Assembly: GCF_003977595.1 (NCBI RefSeq)
Contig: NZ_RYYR01000007.1
Location: 62,001 to 126,000, forward strand
Direction: 5' to 3'
DNA length: 64,000 nt
Origin: Lysinibacillus antri
GTDB taxonomy: Bacteria > Bacillota > Bacilli > Bacillales_A > Planococcaceae
Position 1 is the first letter of the stretch; the number at the start of each line of letters is the position of its first letter. This document shows positions 17,502 through 26,493 of this stretch, piece after piece. Under the pieces are notes generated by a model. It was not told where the DNA came from and did not search any database. It saw only the letters and a list, made by a program, of their open reading frames with translations. A program made the translations under genes and the position numbers.

Positions 17502-18392
17502 CTAATAAATAGAAAGTTTTTTAGGGGGACGATTCACTAGATAAATACTTACGCCAACAAGTAACATTCCTAAAAATAAGTTGAACGTAATGCTTTCCTT
17601 CAAAAAAATGGCGCTAACGATCACCGACAAGATGGGTACTAAAAACGTAAATGCCCCCACCTTGCTTGCCTCACCTTCATTCATCAGTTTGAAATAGATG
17701 ACTTGTGCAATGGCCATACCCGCAATAGCACCCCAAATAATGCTTGAAATCAGTTCTACATTCCAAACAATATCGTGTACATTTTCTGTGACTAATCCAC
17801 TTACGAGTAAAGTCGCTCCACCAATGACTAGCTGCATGACCACCATCCAAAAGGGGTGTACGCGTGTTTTGTTTTTCTTCACATAAATCACACCGCTCGC
17901 CCAGACTAGTGCGGTAGCTAATGCTAAGGTTACTCCAATGGCAGAAACATGAATGATTAGGCCATCGATGCTAACAAATACAATGCCAATAAACCCTAGA
18001 ATGAGACCGATACTTTTTAGGATCGTCATCTCCTCACCTAAAAAGTACCATGCCATAATTCCGAGAAGTACTGGTTGAAAATAAACAATTACTGAAAAAA
18101 GCCCCCCCGGTAGATAGATAATACCAATCGTTTGAATACCTAAATAAAGAACCATATTTAATACCGCCGAAATGCAATAGAATCTCCAATTTTCTTTGAA
18201 TTTCAGGAGATATCGAATTTTCAAAGCGAATATGAGTAATATGAACCCGCCAATAAATGCCCTTGCCCCTGCAAAGAGGAGAGGCGGCATAAAGTTTACG
18301 CCATTTTTATAGATCGGCCAACTTACGCCCCAAATGACGATTAACAGTATTAATAGAAAATAAGAAGTCAGTTTCGAACTTTCATTCCCCAC
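17502..18392 (-). CDS. EamA-family (DMT) transporter
   Basis: About 296-aa drug/metabolite-superfamily permease with ten hydrophobic helices in two EamA halves; the first begins LILLIVIWGVSWPIYKNGV and the second ATALVWASGVIYVKK. Substrate unknown; such proteins export metabolites or amino acids. On the minus strand the first ATG (18410) has no ribosome site, but a GTG six codons later (18392) has AGAAGG seven bases before it, so that start is used. Ends against the pilus terminator; divergent from the XRE regulator. Confidence 0.85.
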   Translation of the reverse strand: MGNESSKLTSYFLLILLIVIWGVSWPIYKNGVNFMPPLLFAGARAFIGGFILLIFALKIRYLLKFKENWRFYCISAVLNMVLYLGIQTIGIIYLPGGLFSVIVYFQPVLLGIMAWYFLGEEMTILKSIGLILGFIGIVFVSIDGLIIHVSAIGVTLALATALVWASGVIYVKKNKTRVHPFWMVVMQLVIGGATLLVSGLVTENVHDIVWNVELISSIIWGAIAGMAIAQVIYFKLMNEGEASKVGAFTFLVPILSVIVSAIFLKESITFNLFLGMLLVGVSIYLVNRPPKKLSIY

Positions 18393-18472
18393 ATCTGAAC
18401 CTTCTTCCATGTTGATAATAAACTAGTATATGTTTAGGTGACTGTACCGGGTACTTCGAATGTAAAGGGAAC

Positions 18473-18501
18473 TTGACATTGAGTGGAATGTAAAGTATCC
18501 T
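18473..18501 (+). promoter_or_regulatory. Promoter of the XRE regulator
   Basis: TTGACA at 18473-18478 and TATCCT at 18496-18501, 17-bp spacer. The -10 element lies inside the first palindromic operator. Confidence 0.75.
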
Positions 18502-18521
18502 TTACGTAAAGTTAGCTTTAC
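18490..18521. promoter_or_regulatory. Adjacent palindromic operators
   Basis: Two 16-bp palindromes of form GTAAAG-N4-CTTTAC abut exactly (18490-18505, 18506-18521); with flanks the whole block reads symmetrically from ATGTAAAG to CTTTACAT. A further half-site ATGTAAAG is at 18460-18467, before the -35. Likely bound by the XRE protein encoded next. Confidence 0.7.
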
Positions 18522-18543
18522 ATTTGGTGGTGAGAAGTAGGAA

Positions 18544-18753
18544 TTGGAAAACCGAATTAGAGATTTGCGAACAGTTTATGATTTGACTCAAGACGAACTT
18601 GCAGAAAAGTTAGAAGTTTCGAGGCAAACGATTATTTCGTTAGAGAAGGGGCGCTACAATCCATCGCTCACACTTGCGTATAAAATTGCGCGTGTGTTTA
18701 AGTGCCGGATTGAAGATGTATTTATTTTTGAGGGGGAAGAGAAAAATGGATAA
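18544..18753 (+). CDS. XRE-family transcriptional regulator (small, YgzD-like)
   Basis: 69-aa DNA-binding protein that is nearly all helix-turn-helix: IRDLRTVYDLTQDELAEKL, VSRQTIISLEKGRYNPSL, then FKCRIEDVFIFE. This is the compact one-domain type often paired with a downstream membrane protein of the DUF3796/DUF2178 kind, as here, where the next gene starts within its last codons. TTG start at 18544 with GGTGGTGAG 9 nt upstream. Predicted to repress its own promoter through the palindromes overlapping the -10. Confidence 0.88.
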   Translation: MENRIRDLRTVYDLTQDELAEKLEVSRQTIISLEKGRYNPSLTLAYKIARVFKCRIEDVFIFEGEEKNG

Positions 18754-19048
18754 TCCATGGGTGTCATTAATTTTTTGGCTGTTTTTAGCAACAATAATTG
18801 TAAGTGCTTTTTATTTTCCAAGACGTATAATGAAAAAGAAAAAACAATATGATGAACGCTTTGTCTACAATGATCATCTTTCGCGGTCCTATGGGTGGAT
18901 TGGTTCACTCGGCGTTATTTTCGTTGCGTGGTTTTTATCGCTTGTGATTTTCCATTCCATGATTGCATTTTGGTTAATTTCTGCAATTTACGTCGGGCAT
19001 ATGGTGTCTTATATGATCGGCTCTGCGATTGCGAATAGCCGAAATTAG
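18746..19048 (+). CDS. Small membrane protein paired with XRE regulator
   Basis: 100-aa protein with three transmembrane helices; the motif YDERFVYNDHLSRSYGW after helix 1 recalls the YDER signature of DUF2178/DUF3796-like proteins. ATG 18746 preceded by AGGGGGAAGAG and overlapping the regulator's stop by eight bases, so translation is coupled. Function unknown. Confidence 0.75.
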   Translation: MDNPWVSLIFWLFLATIIVSAFYFPRRIMKKKKQYDERFVYNDHLSRSYGWIGSLGVIFVAWFLSLVIFHSMIAFWLISAIYVGHMVSYMIGSAIANSRN

Positions 19049-19063
19049 TAAAATTGATACTTT

Positions 19064-19099
19064 GAGAGTACTTCACCAATTCGCAAGTGCTCTCATTTT
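19064..19099 (+). terminator. Probable terminator after the XRE pair
   Basis: Ten-bp stem (GAGAGTACTT 19064-19073 with AAGTGCTCTC 19085-19094, one G-U) followed by ATTTTA. Confidence 0.6.
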
Positions 19100-19142
19100 A
19101 AAGTTTATACATAACCAGTTGATAAAGGAGTTTCGAAATACT

Positions 19143-19979
19143 ATGCCAATATCGAAAGCATGTACAATCGCAGGTTCTGCAGCGCGGGGTGGGGCGGGCA
19201 TTCAAGCAGATTTGAAAACGTTCCAAGAGTTTGGAGTTTTTGGAATGTCGGCCATTACTGCATTTGTTGCAACTCATCCAGAGACAAAACAAAACATTTT
19301 TATCCAACCGTTAGACGTTATCGAAGCTCAACTTTCAACAATCTATGAGCAAGGGGATATTGATGCGCTAAAAACAGGGATGCTGTTCTCAAAAGAGATT
19401 ATTGACCTTGTTTCAACGTGGCTCCAAACAACAACGATTCGGAATGTTGTTGTCGATCCAGTGATGTTTGGGAAAGCGGGTTCTGCCTTGCTTGATTTTG
19501 AGGCGATGGATACGTTAAAAACAAAATTAATTCCTCAGGCAAACATCATTACCCCAAATATGCCAGAAGCAACGTATTTATTAGGGGGCCATGAATTAAC
19601 AACATTAGTGGATTTACAAGATGCAGCCCGGGATTTGTATCAATTCGGCCCGGACTACATTTTAGTAAAAGGCGGAAGATTACACGATGCTGCCATTGAT
19701 GTGTTGTATGATGGCGTGACAATGACGTTGCTTGAGGCACCTCGTATCGATACAATCCATACAAATGGAGCAGGTTGTTCTTATTCCGCAGCGATTACAG
19801 CTGGACTTGCGAATGGTCTTTCAATGCAAGAAGCAGTTGTTCAAGCGAAGAAATTTGTGACTGCCGGTATTCGCCGTTCGATTCCATTTGAAAAAGTGGC
19901 AGGTATGATTGATCATCGTGCCTATAAACAGTTTGGGGAAGATGGAGTAAAGGTGACAAGTGCCCGCAACTGGAGCTAA
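19143..19979 (+). CDS. pdxK: Pyridoxine kinase (PdxK / ThiD-like)
   Basis: 278-aa ribokinase-fold kinase phosphorylating pyridoxal/pyridoxine or HMP in B6/thiamine salvage. Motifs: KACTIAGSAARGGAGIQADL at the N-terminus, LKTGMLFSKEIIDLV, VVVDPVMFGKAGSALLD, ITPNMPEA, and the anion hole TNGAGCSYSAAITAGLA. Best resembles B. subtilis PdxK rather than canonical ThiD. AAGGAG lies 12 nt before the ATG, slightly far. The last six codons (SARNWS) are the first unit of a tandem repeat array, so the native C-terminus has probably been replaced by repeat sequence. Confidence 0.85.
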   Translation: MPISKACTIAGSAARGGAGIQADLKTFQEFGVFGMSAITAFVATHPETKQNIFIQPLDVIEAQLSTIYEQGDIDALKTGMLFSKEIIDLVSTWLQTTTIRNVVVDPVMFGKAGSALLDFEAMDTLKTKLIPQANIITPNMPEATYLLGGHELTTLVDLQDAARDLYQFGPDYILVKGGRLHDAAIDVLYDGVTMTLLEAPRIDTIHTNGAGCSYSAAITAGLANGLSMQEAVVQAKKFVTAGIRRSIPFEKVAGMIDHRAYKQFGEDGVKVTSARNWS

Positions 19980-20119
19980 GTGCCCACAAGTCGCGCCAAG
20001 TGATCCCAACCCGGTGTCAAGCGCCCATAAATCAGGCCAAGTGATCTCAAGCTGGTGCCAAGCGCTCACAAAAAAGCGTAAGTGCCCTCAAATCGAGTCA
20101 AGTGCCCACAAATTAAAAC
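19958..20119 (+). repeat. Array of eight degenerate 20-21-bp repeats
   Basis: Eight head-to-tail units of 20 or 21 bp, each starting AAGTG or AAGCG, typically AAGTGCCCACAA plus a variable tail ending in C; unit starts are 19958, 19978, 19998, 20019, 20039, 20060, 20080, 20100. The first unit is inside pdxK. Confidence 0.85.
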
Positions 20120-20159
20120 AAAAAATAGTCTATAGCCCAATTCATAGCTATAGACTATT
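20115..20159 (-). terminator. Terminator of the VOC gene
   Basis: Perfect 12-bp stem (AATAGTCTATAG 20124-20135 with CTATAGACTATT 20148-20159). On the minus strand it is followed by a T-rich stretch, directly after the stop of the minus-strand gene. Confidence 0.85.
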
Positions 20160-20168
20160 CCTTAGATT

Positions 20169-20594
20169 CTAGAATTGCTCGCCGCTATCCAAGCTCACTT
20201 GCCATTCCACGCCGAACTTGTCCTTTACGGCACCGTAGCATTTGCTCCAGAATGTTTCTTGGAGTTCCATTGCCACGGTTCCACCTTCTTTTAAACCTTC
20301 AAAAGCAGAGCGAATTAACTGCTCGTCCTTGCTAACAACGGTTACGCTAATATTGTTTCCTACCACAAATGGAGAACCGGGCCAAGTATCAGAGAACATG
20401 ACACGGCTACCGGCGATATTCAAATTCGTATGCATCACTAAATGTTTTGCGTCTTCAGGAATTTGGAAATTTGGATCGGGTGGCGCATCTCCAAATGTCA
20501 TAATTTTTGGCGCTTCTGTTTGAAATACTTTTGCGTAAAATTCAGCTGCTTCTCTACAATTCCCATCAAAATTTAAATACACTTCAATTGCCAT
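20169..20594 (-). CDS. VOC-family / PhnB-like protein
   Basis: 141-aa protein of the glyoxalase/bleomycin-resistance superfamily, PhnB (YjdN) type: start AIEVYLNFDGNCREAAEFYA, then MHTNLNIAGSRVMFSDTWP and the C-terminal FWSKCYGAVKDKFGVEWQVS. Often annotated as a 3-demethylubiquinone-9 3-methyltransferase-domain protein, but no enzymatic role is proven for this group. AAGGAG precedes the ATG by 11 nt. Monocistronic with its own terminator. Confidence 0.85.
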   Translation of the reverse strand: MAIEVYLNFDGNCREAAEFYAKVFQTEAPKIMTFGDAPPDPNFQIPEDAKHLVMHTNLNIAGSRVMFSDTWPGSPFVVGNNISVTVVSKDEQLIRSAFEGLKEGGTVAMELQETFWSKCYGAVKDKFGVEWQVSLDSGEQF

Positions 20595-20785
20595 CGCTTC
20601 AACACTCCTTGAAAAATGTAAATTCCTTCATATTCTTTCCCTATTGTAATGTAAGATAGTCGGGATTTGCACTTTATTTGTGTACCCAAATGACTCTTTT
20701 AATAAATCTCTAAAATTCGCATAAAATACTCTATTAACCTAATAATATGTTACTCAACTGTTATATAAGAATATTAAAAATTTTA

Positions 20786-20814
20786 TTGTTGTTATATAAC
20801 AATTGTGTTATCAT
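20786..20814 (+). promoter_or_regulatory. cstA promoter with internal palindrome
   Basis: TTGTTG (20786-20791) and TATCAT (20809-20814), 17-bp spacer. A perfect 14-bp palindrome TTGTTATATAACAA (20789-20802) lies between the elements and could be an operator. Confidence 0.5.
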
Positions 20815-20866
20815 CATTTCAGTAGTGAATATTGTGAATATTACAAATAGAATGGAGGGTATACAA

Positions 20867-22339
20867 ATGGTTACTTTTCTAGTTTGTATCTTGATTTTAA
20901 TCGTAGGCTATTTTACTTATGGGAAATATGTTGAGAAAGTATTTGGTGAAAAGCCAGATCGTCCAACGCCTGCGTATGTCAATGCGGATGGTGTTGATTA
21001 TGTACCGATGTCCACGCCGAAGAACTCATTAATTCAATTATTAAATATTGCAGGGACTGGTCCGGTATTTGGTCCGATTGCCGGCGCTCTTTATGGACCG
21101 GTTGCATTTATCTGGATCGTCGTTGGCTGTATTTTTGCTGGAGCGGTACATGATTACTTAACTGGTATGATTTCGATTCGCAACAAAGGAGCGCACGTAC
21201 CAGAGCTTGTGGCGAAATTTTTAGGGAAATTCATGAAACATGTTGTGAATGTTTTTGCACTTTTATTATTGTTATTAGTAGGGACAGTGTTCGTTTCATC
21301 ACCGGCGATGTTAATTAATAATCTTTTAGAAGGTGATGCATCTACATTAGCGATCATTGTAGGAGTTATATTTGTTTACTATATTTTAGCGACATTATTA
21401 CCGGTAGATAAAATTATCGGCCGCCTTTACCCATATTTCGGTGCGATCTTAGTTATTTCTGCAGTAGGTATTGGGATTGGTTTGATTGTAACGGGTGCAC
21501 CGATTCCAGAATTAACGTTTGCGAATATGCATCCGAGAGAATTACCGATTTTCCCGTTAATCTTCTTTACGATTACATGTGGGGCATTATCTGGATTCCA
21601 TGCAACGCAAACACCAATCATTTCTCGTACGACACAAAATGAAAAACAAGGTCGTAAAATTTTCTATGGCATGATGATTGCGGAAGGGATTATTGCAATG
21701 ATTTGGGCTGCTGCTGCAATGAGTTTATTTGATGGTTATGGTGGCTTAAATGAAATGCTAGCTGCTGGCGGACCTGCTGCAGTAGTAAGTGAAGTATCAT
21801 TACTTATGATGGGCTCAATTGGTGGTACGTTAGCAATTTTAGGGGTAGTGGTGTTACCGATTACTTCTGGAGACACAGCTTTCCGTGCAGCACGTATGAT
21901 TATTGCGGACTATTTCAAATTTGGTCAAGCAAAATTATTAAGTCGTTTATGGATTGCGATTCCACTATTTGTCATGTCCTATGCATTAACAAAAATTGAC
22001 TTTAATATTTTATGGCAATATTTCTCTTGGGCCAACCAAGTTACTGCTGTCATTGCACTTTGGGTAGGTGCTATGTATCTATTCTTAGCAAAGAAAAATC
22101 ATTGGATTGCAACTATTCCAGCAACGTTTATGACGTACATGGTAATCGTTTATATTTTATTTGAGCCAACGATGGGCTTTGGGATCCCGCTGAATGCCTC
22201 TTATATTGGCGGTGTTGTGGCAACCATCTTGCTCGTGGCGATTTTCTTCAATGCCGCGCACAAAAAGCGTGGTACATCCATTTTACTAGACGAGGATGTT
22301 TCGGGGTTCCAAGTGGCAAGTACAGTTGAACATGACTAG
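20867..22339 (+). CDS. cstA: Carbon starvation CstA-family peptide/pyruvate transporter
   Basis: 490-aa polytopic membrane protein with the CstA hallmarks NADGVDYVPMSTPKNSLIQL and LLNIAGTGPVFGPIAGALYG near the N-terminus, AVHDYLTGMISIRNKG, and SGDTAFRAARMIIADYFKFG late in the protein. CstA proteins import pyruvate or peptides under carbon limitation. This is a short version lacking the C-terminal extension of the roughly 600-700-aa members. ATG 20867 is 13 bp after GGAGGG; a longer upstream frame covers the promoter and is not real. Single gene with its own terminator. Confidence 0.9.
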   Translation: MVTFLVCILILIVGYFTYGKYVEKVFGEKPDRPTPAYVNADGVDYVPMSTPKNSLIQLLNIAGTGPVFGPIAGALYGPVAFIWIVVGCIFAGAVHDYLTGMISIRNKGAHVPELVAKFLGKFMKHVVNVFALLLLLLVGTVFVSSPAMLINNLLEGDASTLAIIVGVIFVYYILATLLPVDKIIGRLYPYFGAILVISAVGIGIGLIVTGAPIPELTFANMHPRELPIFPLIFFTITCGALSGFHATQTPIISRTTQNEKQGRKIFYGMMIAEGIIAMIWAAAAMSLFDGYGGLNEMLAAGGPAAVVSEVSLLMMGSIGGTLAILGVVVLPITSGDTAFRAARMIIADYFKFGQAKLLSRLWIAIPLFVMSYALTKIDFNILWQYFSWANQVTAVIALWVGAMYLFLAKKNHWIATIPATFMTYMVIVYILFEPTMGFGIPLNASYIGGVVATILLVAIFFNAAHKKRGTSILLDEDVSGFQVASTVEHD

Positions 22340-22355
22340 TATCTATTAACATTTT

Positions 22356-22408
22356 CGTAGCTTTGAAGAATTTGGTGTCAGTCACCGGATCTTCTGGCTA
22401 CGTTTTTT
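22356..22408 (+). terminator. Terminator after cstA
   Basis: Long interrupted stem (CGTAGC 22356-22361 with GCTACG 22397-22402, plus an inner GAAGAA/TCTTC and GGTG/CACC stem) followed by six T. Confidence 0.8.
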
Positions 22409-22460
22409 GTTTTTCAATGTTTAACCATTCCCCCAAAGCACATTAAAATAGAGAGGTCAT

Positions 22461-22489
22461 TTGCACCTATATATAGGTAATGATAAAAT
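22461..22489 (+). promoter_or_regulatory. secA promoter
   Basis: TTGCAC 22461-22466, 17-bp spacer, extended -10 TGATAAAAT ending at 22489. It overlaps the upstream part of the open frame, which supports the secA start at 22524. Confidence 0.65.
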
Positions 22490-22523
22490 GGAAGTTGAGA
22501 CTAAATGGGAAGTGAAATTATTC

Positions 22524-25031
22524 ATGGCGAACATTTTAAATAAACTTTTTGACCCGAATAAAAAAGAACTAAAAAAATTAAATAAAATTGCCGATCAAGT
22601 GGAGGCGCTTGCTTCACAAATGGAGCAGCTATCTGACGAAGATTTAAAAGGGAAAACGGTTGAATTTAAAGACCGTTACCAAAATGGAGAAACCCTTGAA
22701 CAGTTACTTCCAGAAGCATTTGCTGTTTGTCGTGAAGCCTCTCGTCGTGTACTAGGGATGTATCCTTTCCGTGTGCAAATTATGGGGGCGACAACTCTTA
22801 ATGAAGGCAATATTGCAGAAATGAAAACAGGGGAAGGGAAAACGTTAACTTCCACAATGGCCGTATACTTAAATGCATTAACGGGTAAAGGTGTACACGT
22901 TGTAACAGTAAACGAATACCTTGCTGGCCGTGATGCTGCGCAAATGGGTGAATTGTACAATTTCCTTGGACTTTCGGTTGGTTTAAATTTAAATAGCTTA
23001 TCAAAAGATGAAAAGCGTGAAGCGTATGCTGCAGATATTACATATAGTACGAACAATGAGCTCGGGTTCGACTATTTGCGTGATAACATGGTGCTGTACA
23101 AAGAAGAACGTGTACAACGCCCTCTTCACTATGCAGTAATTGACGAGGTTGACTCGATTTTAATTGATGAAGCCCGTACACCTTTAATTATTTCTGGACA
23201 AGCTGGAAAAACGGCAAAACTATATGTGCAATCGAACATGTTTATCCGTATGTTAAAAGCAGATGAAGATTACACATATGACGAAACAACAAAGGGCGTT
23301 ACCTTAACTGATAGTGGGATTGGAAAAGCAGAAAAAGCATTTGGCATTGATAACCTATTTGATTTAAGCCATGTGCGCCTACTACATGCGATTAACCAAT
23401 CGTTAAAAGCCCATGTTTCGATGCACCGTGATGTTGATTACGTTGTTCAAGAAGGCGAAATTGTCATCGTTGACGGCTTTACTGGTCGTTTAATGAAAGG
23501 TCGTCGTTATTCAGATGGTCTTCACCAGGCGATTGAGGCAAAAGAAGCTGTTGAAATCCAAAACGAGTCAATGACCATGGCGACGATTACGTTCCAAAAC
23601 TACTTCCGTATGTATGAAAAGTTATCGGGTATGACAGGGACTGCAAAAACAGAAGAAGAAGAGTTCCGCAACATTTACAATATGCAAGTTGTCGTGATCC
23701 CTACGAATAAACCGATTGCGCGTGATGACAAAGCGGATTTAATTTTTGCCACGATGCAAGGGAAATTCAATGCGGTAGCTGCGGATATTGCAGAACGTCA
23801 TAAAGCAGGTCAGCCTGTCTTAGTCGGGACGGTTGCGATTGAAACGTCTGAAGTTATTTCAAAATTATTGGATAAACATAAAATTCCGCACAATGTGTTA
23901 AATGCGAAAAATCATGAATTTGAAGCAGATATCATTGCCAATGCCGGGAATCGTGGGGCAGTTACCATCGCAACAAACATGGCTGGTCGTGGTACCGACA
24001 TTAAACTGGGTGAAGGTGTGTTAGATCTTGGTGGTTTAGCGGTAATTGGTACAGAGCGTCACGAATCACGCCGTATTGATAATCAGTTGCGCGGTCGTTC
24101 TGGTCGTCAAGGGGACCCTGGTGTGACACAATTCTATTTATCCCTTGAAGACGATTTAATGCGTCGCTTCGGTTCAGATAAAATGAAAACGATGATGACT
24201 CGACTAGGTATGGATGACTCCCAACCAATTCAATCAGGCATGGTATCCAAAGCGGTAGAATCGGCTCAAAAACGTGTAGAAGGAAATAACTTCGATGCAC
24301 GTAAACGTTTATTACAATACGATGATGTGCTTCGTCAACAACGTGAAGTCATTTACAAAGAACGTCGCGAAGTACTTGAAGCTGAATCAACACGTGAACT
24401 TGTTGAAAGTATGATTCAGGAATCGATCGAAAATACCGTAACGATTCATACGCAGGGCGACCAACAAGAGTGGAAATTAAAAGCACTGGAAGATCATATT
24501 CAAGCAAATCTGCTAGAAGAAGGCGCAATCAAAGCGGCAGATCTAGAAGGAAAATCGCCGGAAGAAATGATTCAGTTCATTTATGGAGAAGTGCAAAAAC
24601 GTTACAATGAAAAAGAAGAAGAATTGTCACCAGAACGTATGCGTGAGTTTGAAAAGGTTATTTTACTGCGTTCGATTGATACGAAATGGATTGATCATAT
24701 TGATGCAATGGATCAATTACGTCAAGGAATTCACCTTCGTGCATATGGCCAAACTGACCCATTACGCGAATATGAACAAGAAGGCTTCGCAATGTTTGAG
24801 GATATGGTGGCCGCGATTCGTGAAGATGTAACGAAATATGCGATGAAAGCTCAAATCCGCAACAACTTAGAGCGTGAAGAAGTGGCAAAAGGGCAAGCAG
24901 TGAACCCGAAAGAAGAAGCAGCGCCTAAGAAAAAACAACCGGTTCGAAAAGCAGAAAACATTGGTCGTAATGATCCGTGTCCGTGTGGTAGTGGCAAGAA
25001 ATATAAAAGCTGTCACGGTCTGCAGCAGTAG
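22524..25031 (+). CDS. secA: Preprotein translocase ATPase SecA
   Basis: 835-aa essential motor that drives preproteins through SecYEG. Seen: N-terminal [19 protein letters not shown], Walker A TGEGKT at residues 102-107, [19 protein letters not shown] (DEAD box), [25 protein letters not shown], and a C-terminal zinc-binding/SecB-type motif [14 protein letters not shown]. The start follows typical SecA N-termini; GGAAGTG upstream is a modest site. In B. subtilis hpf precedes and prfB follows; only prfB is adjacent here. Confidence 0.97.
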   Translation: MANILNKLFDPNKKELKKLNKIADQVEALASQMEQLSDEDLKGKTVEFKDRYQNGETLEQLLPEAFAVCREASRRVLGMYPFRVQIMGATTLNEGNIAEMKTGEGKTLTSTMAVYLNALTGKGVHVVTVNEYLAGRDAAQMGELYNFLGLSVGLNLNSLSKDEKREAYAADITYSTNNELGFDYLRDNMVLYKEERVQRPLHYAVIDEVDSILIDEARTPLIISGQAGKTAKLYVQSNMFIRMLKADEDYTYDETTKGVTLTDSGIGKAEKAFGIDNLFDLSHVRLLHAINQSLKAHVSMHRDVDYVVQEGEIVIVDGFTGRLMKGRRYSDGLHQAIEAKEAVEIQNESMTMATITFQNYFRMYEKLSGMTGTAKTEEEEFRNIYNMQVVVIPTNKPIARDDKADLIFATMQGKFNAVAADIAERHKAGQPVLVGTVAIETSEVISKLLDKHKIPHNVLNAKNHEFEADIIANAGNRGAVTIATNMAGRGTDIKLGEGVLDLGGLAVIGTERHESRRIDNQLRGRSGRQGDPGVTQFYLSLEDDLMRRFGSDKMKTMMTRLGMDDSQPIQSGMVSKAVESAQKRVEGNNFDARKRLLQYDDVLRQQREVIYKERREVLEAESTRELVESMIQESIENTVTIHTQGDQQEWKLKALEDHIQANLLEEGAIKAADLEGKSPEEMIQFIYGEVQKRYNEKEEELSPERMREFEKVILLRSIDTKWIDHIDAMDQLRQGIHLRAYGQTDPLREYEQEGFAMFEDMVAAIREDVTKYAMKAQIRNNLEREEVAKGQAVNPKEEAAPKKKQPVRKAENIGRNDPCPCGSGKKYKSCHGLQQ

Positions 25032-25085
25032 GTCGTCTGGTGGGATGTGTTTCGACCTTTAAACGTTGAATGAAAAATAGTATTC

Positions 25086-25119
25086 AGAACCGTAACGAGT
25101 AATATAAAGTTGCGGTTCT
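25086..25119 (+). other. Hairpin between secA and prfB
   Basis: Eleven-bp stem (AGAACCGTAAC with GTTGCGGTTCT) without a proper T run; may be a weak terminator, processing site or attenuator ahead of prfB. Confidence 0.45.
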
Positions 25120-25151
25120 CTCAATTTAAATCGAGTACGGAGGATTTTTAC

Positions 25152-26256
25152 ATGATTGAATTATCGAATGTGAGAAATACATTAGAAAATACAGCCAAAA
25201 AATTGGCGGACTTCAGGGGGTCTCTTTGACTTAGAAAACAAAGAGGCACGTATTCAAGAATTAGATGAAATGATGTCAATGCCAGATTTTTGGAACGATC
25301 AAGAAGCGGCACAAACAGTCATTAACGAATCGAACGGTTTAAAAGCCATCGTAAATGAATTCAATGAGCTTGTTACAACGCAAGAAAATTTAGAAATGAC
25401 GTTGGAGCTTTTAAAAGAAGAGCCGGATGAAGAGTTGCAAGAAGAGCTTGGAACGGAATTAGAAGAGTTTGAAGGGAAAATGGCTGCATTTGAACTGCAA
25501 ATGTTATTAAGCGAACCATATGATAAAAACAATGCGATTTTAGAACTGCATCCGGGAGCGGGTGGTACAGAATCGCAAGACTGGGGATCGATGCTACTGC
25601 GTATGTATACGCGTTGGGCAGATCATCATGGATTCAAAGTGGAAACAATGGATTATTTACCTGGAGATGAGGCTGGAATTAAATCGGTAACCTTACTCAT
25701 CCAAGGGCATAATGCGTACGGGTATTTAAAGGCTGAAAAAGGGGTACACCGTCTCGTTCGTATTTCGCCATTTGATTCTGCTGGCCGCCGTCATACGTCC
25801 TTCGTATCGTGTGAAGTGATGCCAGAGTTCAATAATGAAATCGAAATTGATATCCGTACAGAAGATTTGAAAATTGATACGTATCGTGCAACGGGTGCTG
25901 GTGGTCAGCACATTAACACAACAGACTCAGCTGTTCGTATTACGCATATTCCAACGGGTGTCGTGGTTTCCTGTCAAGCAGAACGTTCGCAAATTAAAAA
26001 CCGTGAAAAAGCAATGAACATGTTAAAAGCAAAATTGTATCAATTAGAAATTGAGAAACAACAAGCGGAATTAGATGCGATTCGTGGAGAGCAAAAAGAA
26101 ATCGGTTGGGGTTCACAAATTCGTTCATATGTATTCCACCCGTATTCAATGGTAAAAGATCACCGCACGAATTTTGAAACAGGTAATGTCCAAGGTGTGA
26201 TGGACGGCGATTTAGATGGTTTCATTAACGCTTATTTACGTTCGCGTATTGGATAA
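25152..26256 (+). CDS. prfB: Peptide chain release factor 2, programmed +1 frameshift
   Basis: 367-aa release factor for UGA/UAA. The first 25 codons (25152-25226) end in AGG GGG TCT CTT followed by an in-frame TGA at 25227; skipping the T puts translation in the +1 frame from GAC at 25228 to the stop at 26256. The internal AGGGGG acts as a Shine-Dalgarno element and CTT-TGA-C is the classic slippery site, giving autoregulation by RF2 level. Domain motifs: codon-recognition region with SPF ([14 protein letters not shown]) and the catalytic GGQ loop [20 protein letters not shown] precedes the ATG. Confidence 0.97.
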
Positions 26257-26269
26257 TGATTGTAACTTT

Positions 26270-26311
26270 AACCTTCTTTACATGGAATTTTCCGTGTTAA
26301 GGAGGTTTTTT
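26270..26311 (+). terminator. Terminator after prfB
   Basis: Seventeen-bp stem with G-U pairs (AACCTTCTT... 26270 onward with ...AAGGAGGTT) and a T run to 26311. Confidence 0.8.
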
Positions 26312-26323
26312 CTTTCAAAAAAT

Positions 26324-26473
26324 ATGAAGGCGTATTTACAACAGCATCAAATGAGGGTTGTCCAAGTTACGCGGGATGAATGATTTCTAGAATATCAATT
26401 TTATTATCAACAAACAATGAAAGCGAAGAGATATTCGAATATACGCCTTCGAAATCGTGTGAGGAGTTATTGA
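26324..26473 (+). pseudogene. Possible small broken gene between prfB and comK
   Basis: From ATG 26324 a 49-codon frame is interrupted once by TGA (26381-26383) and ends at TGA 26471-26473. The conceptual product is strikingly protein-like: MKAYLQQHQMRVVQVTRDE, stop, then FLEYQFYYQQTMKAKRYSN and basic residues. A TGG to TGA change would explain it. No ribosome site at good distance. Not recognised; chance is possible. Confidence 0.3.
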
Positions 26474-26493
26474 TTAATTAGTTAAATCTATCA

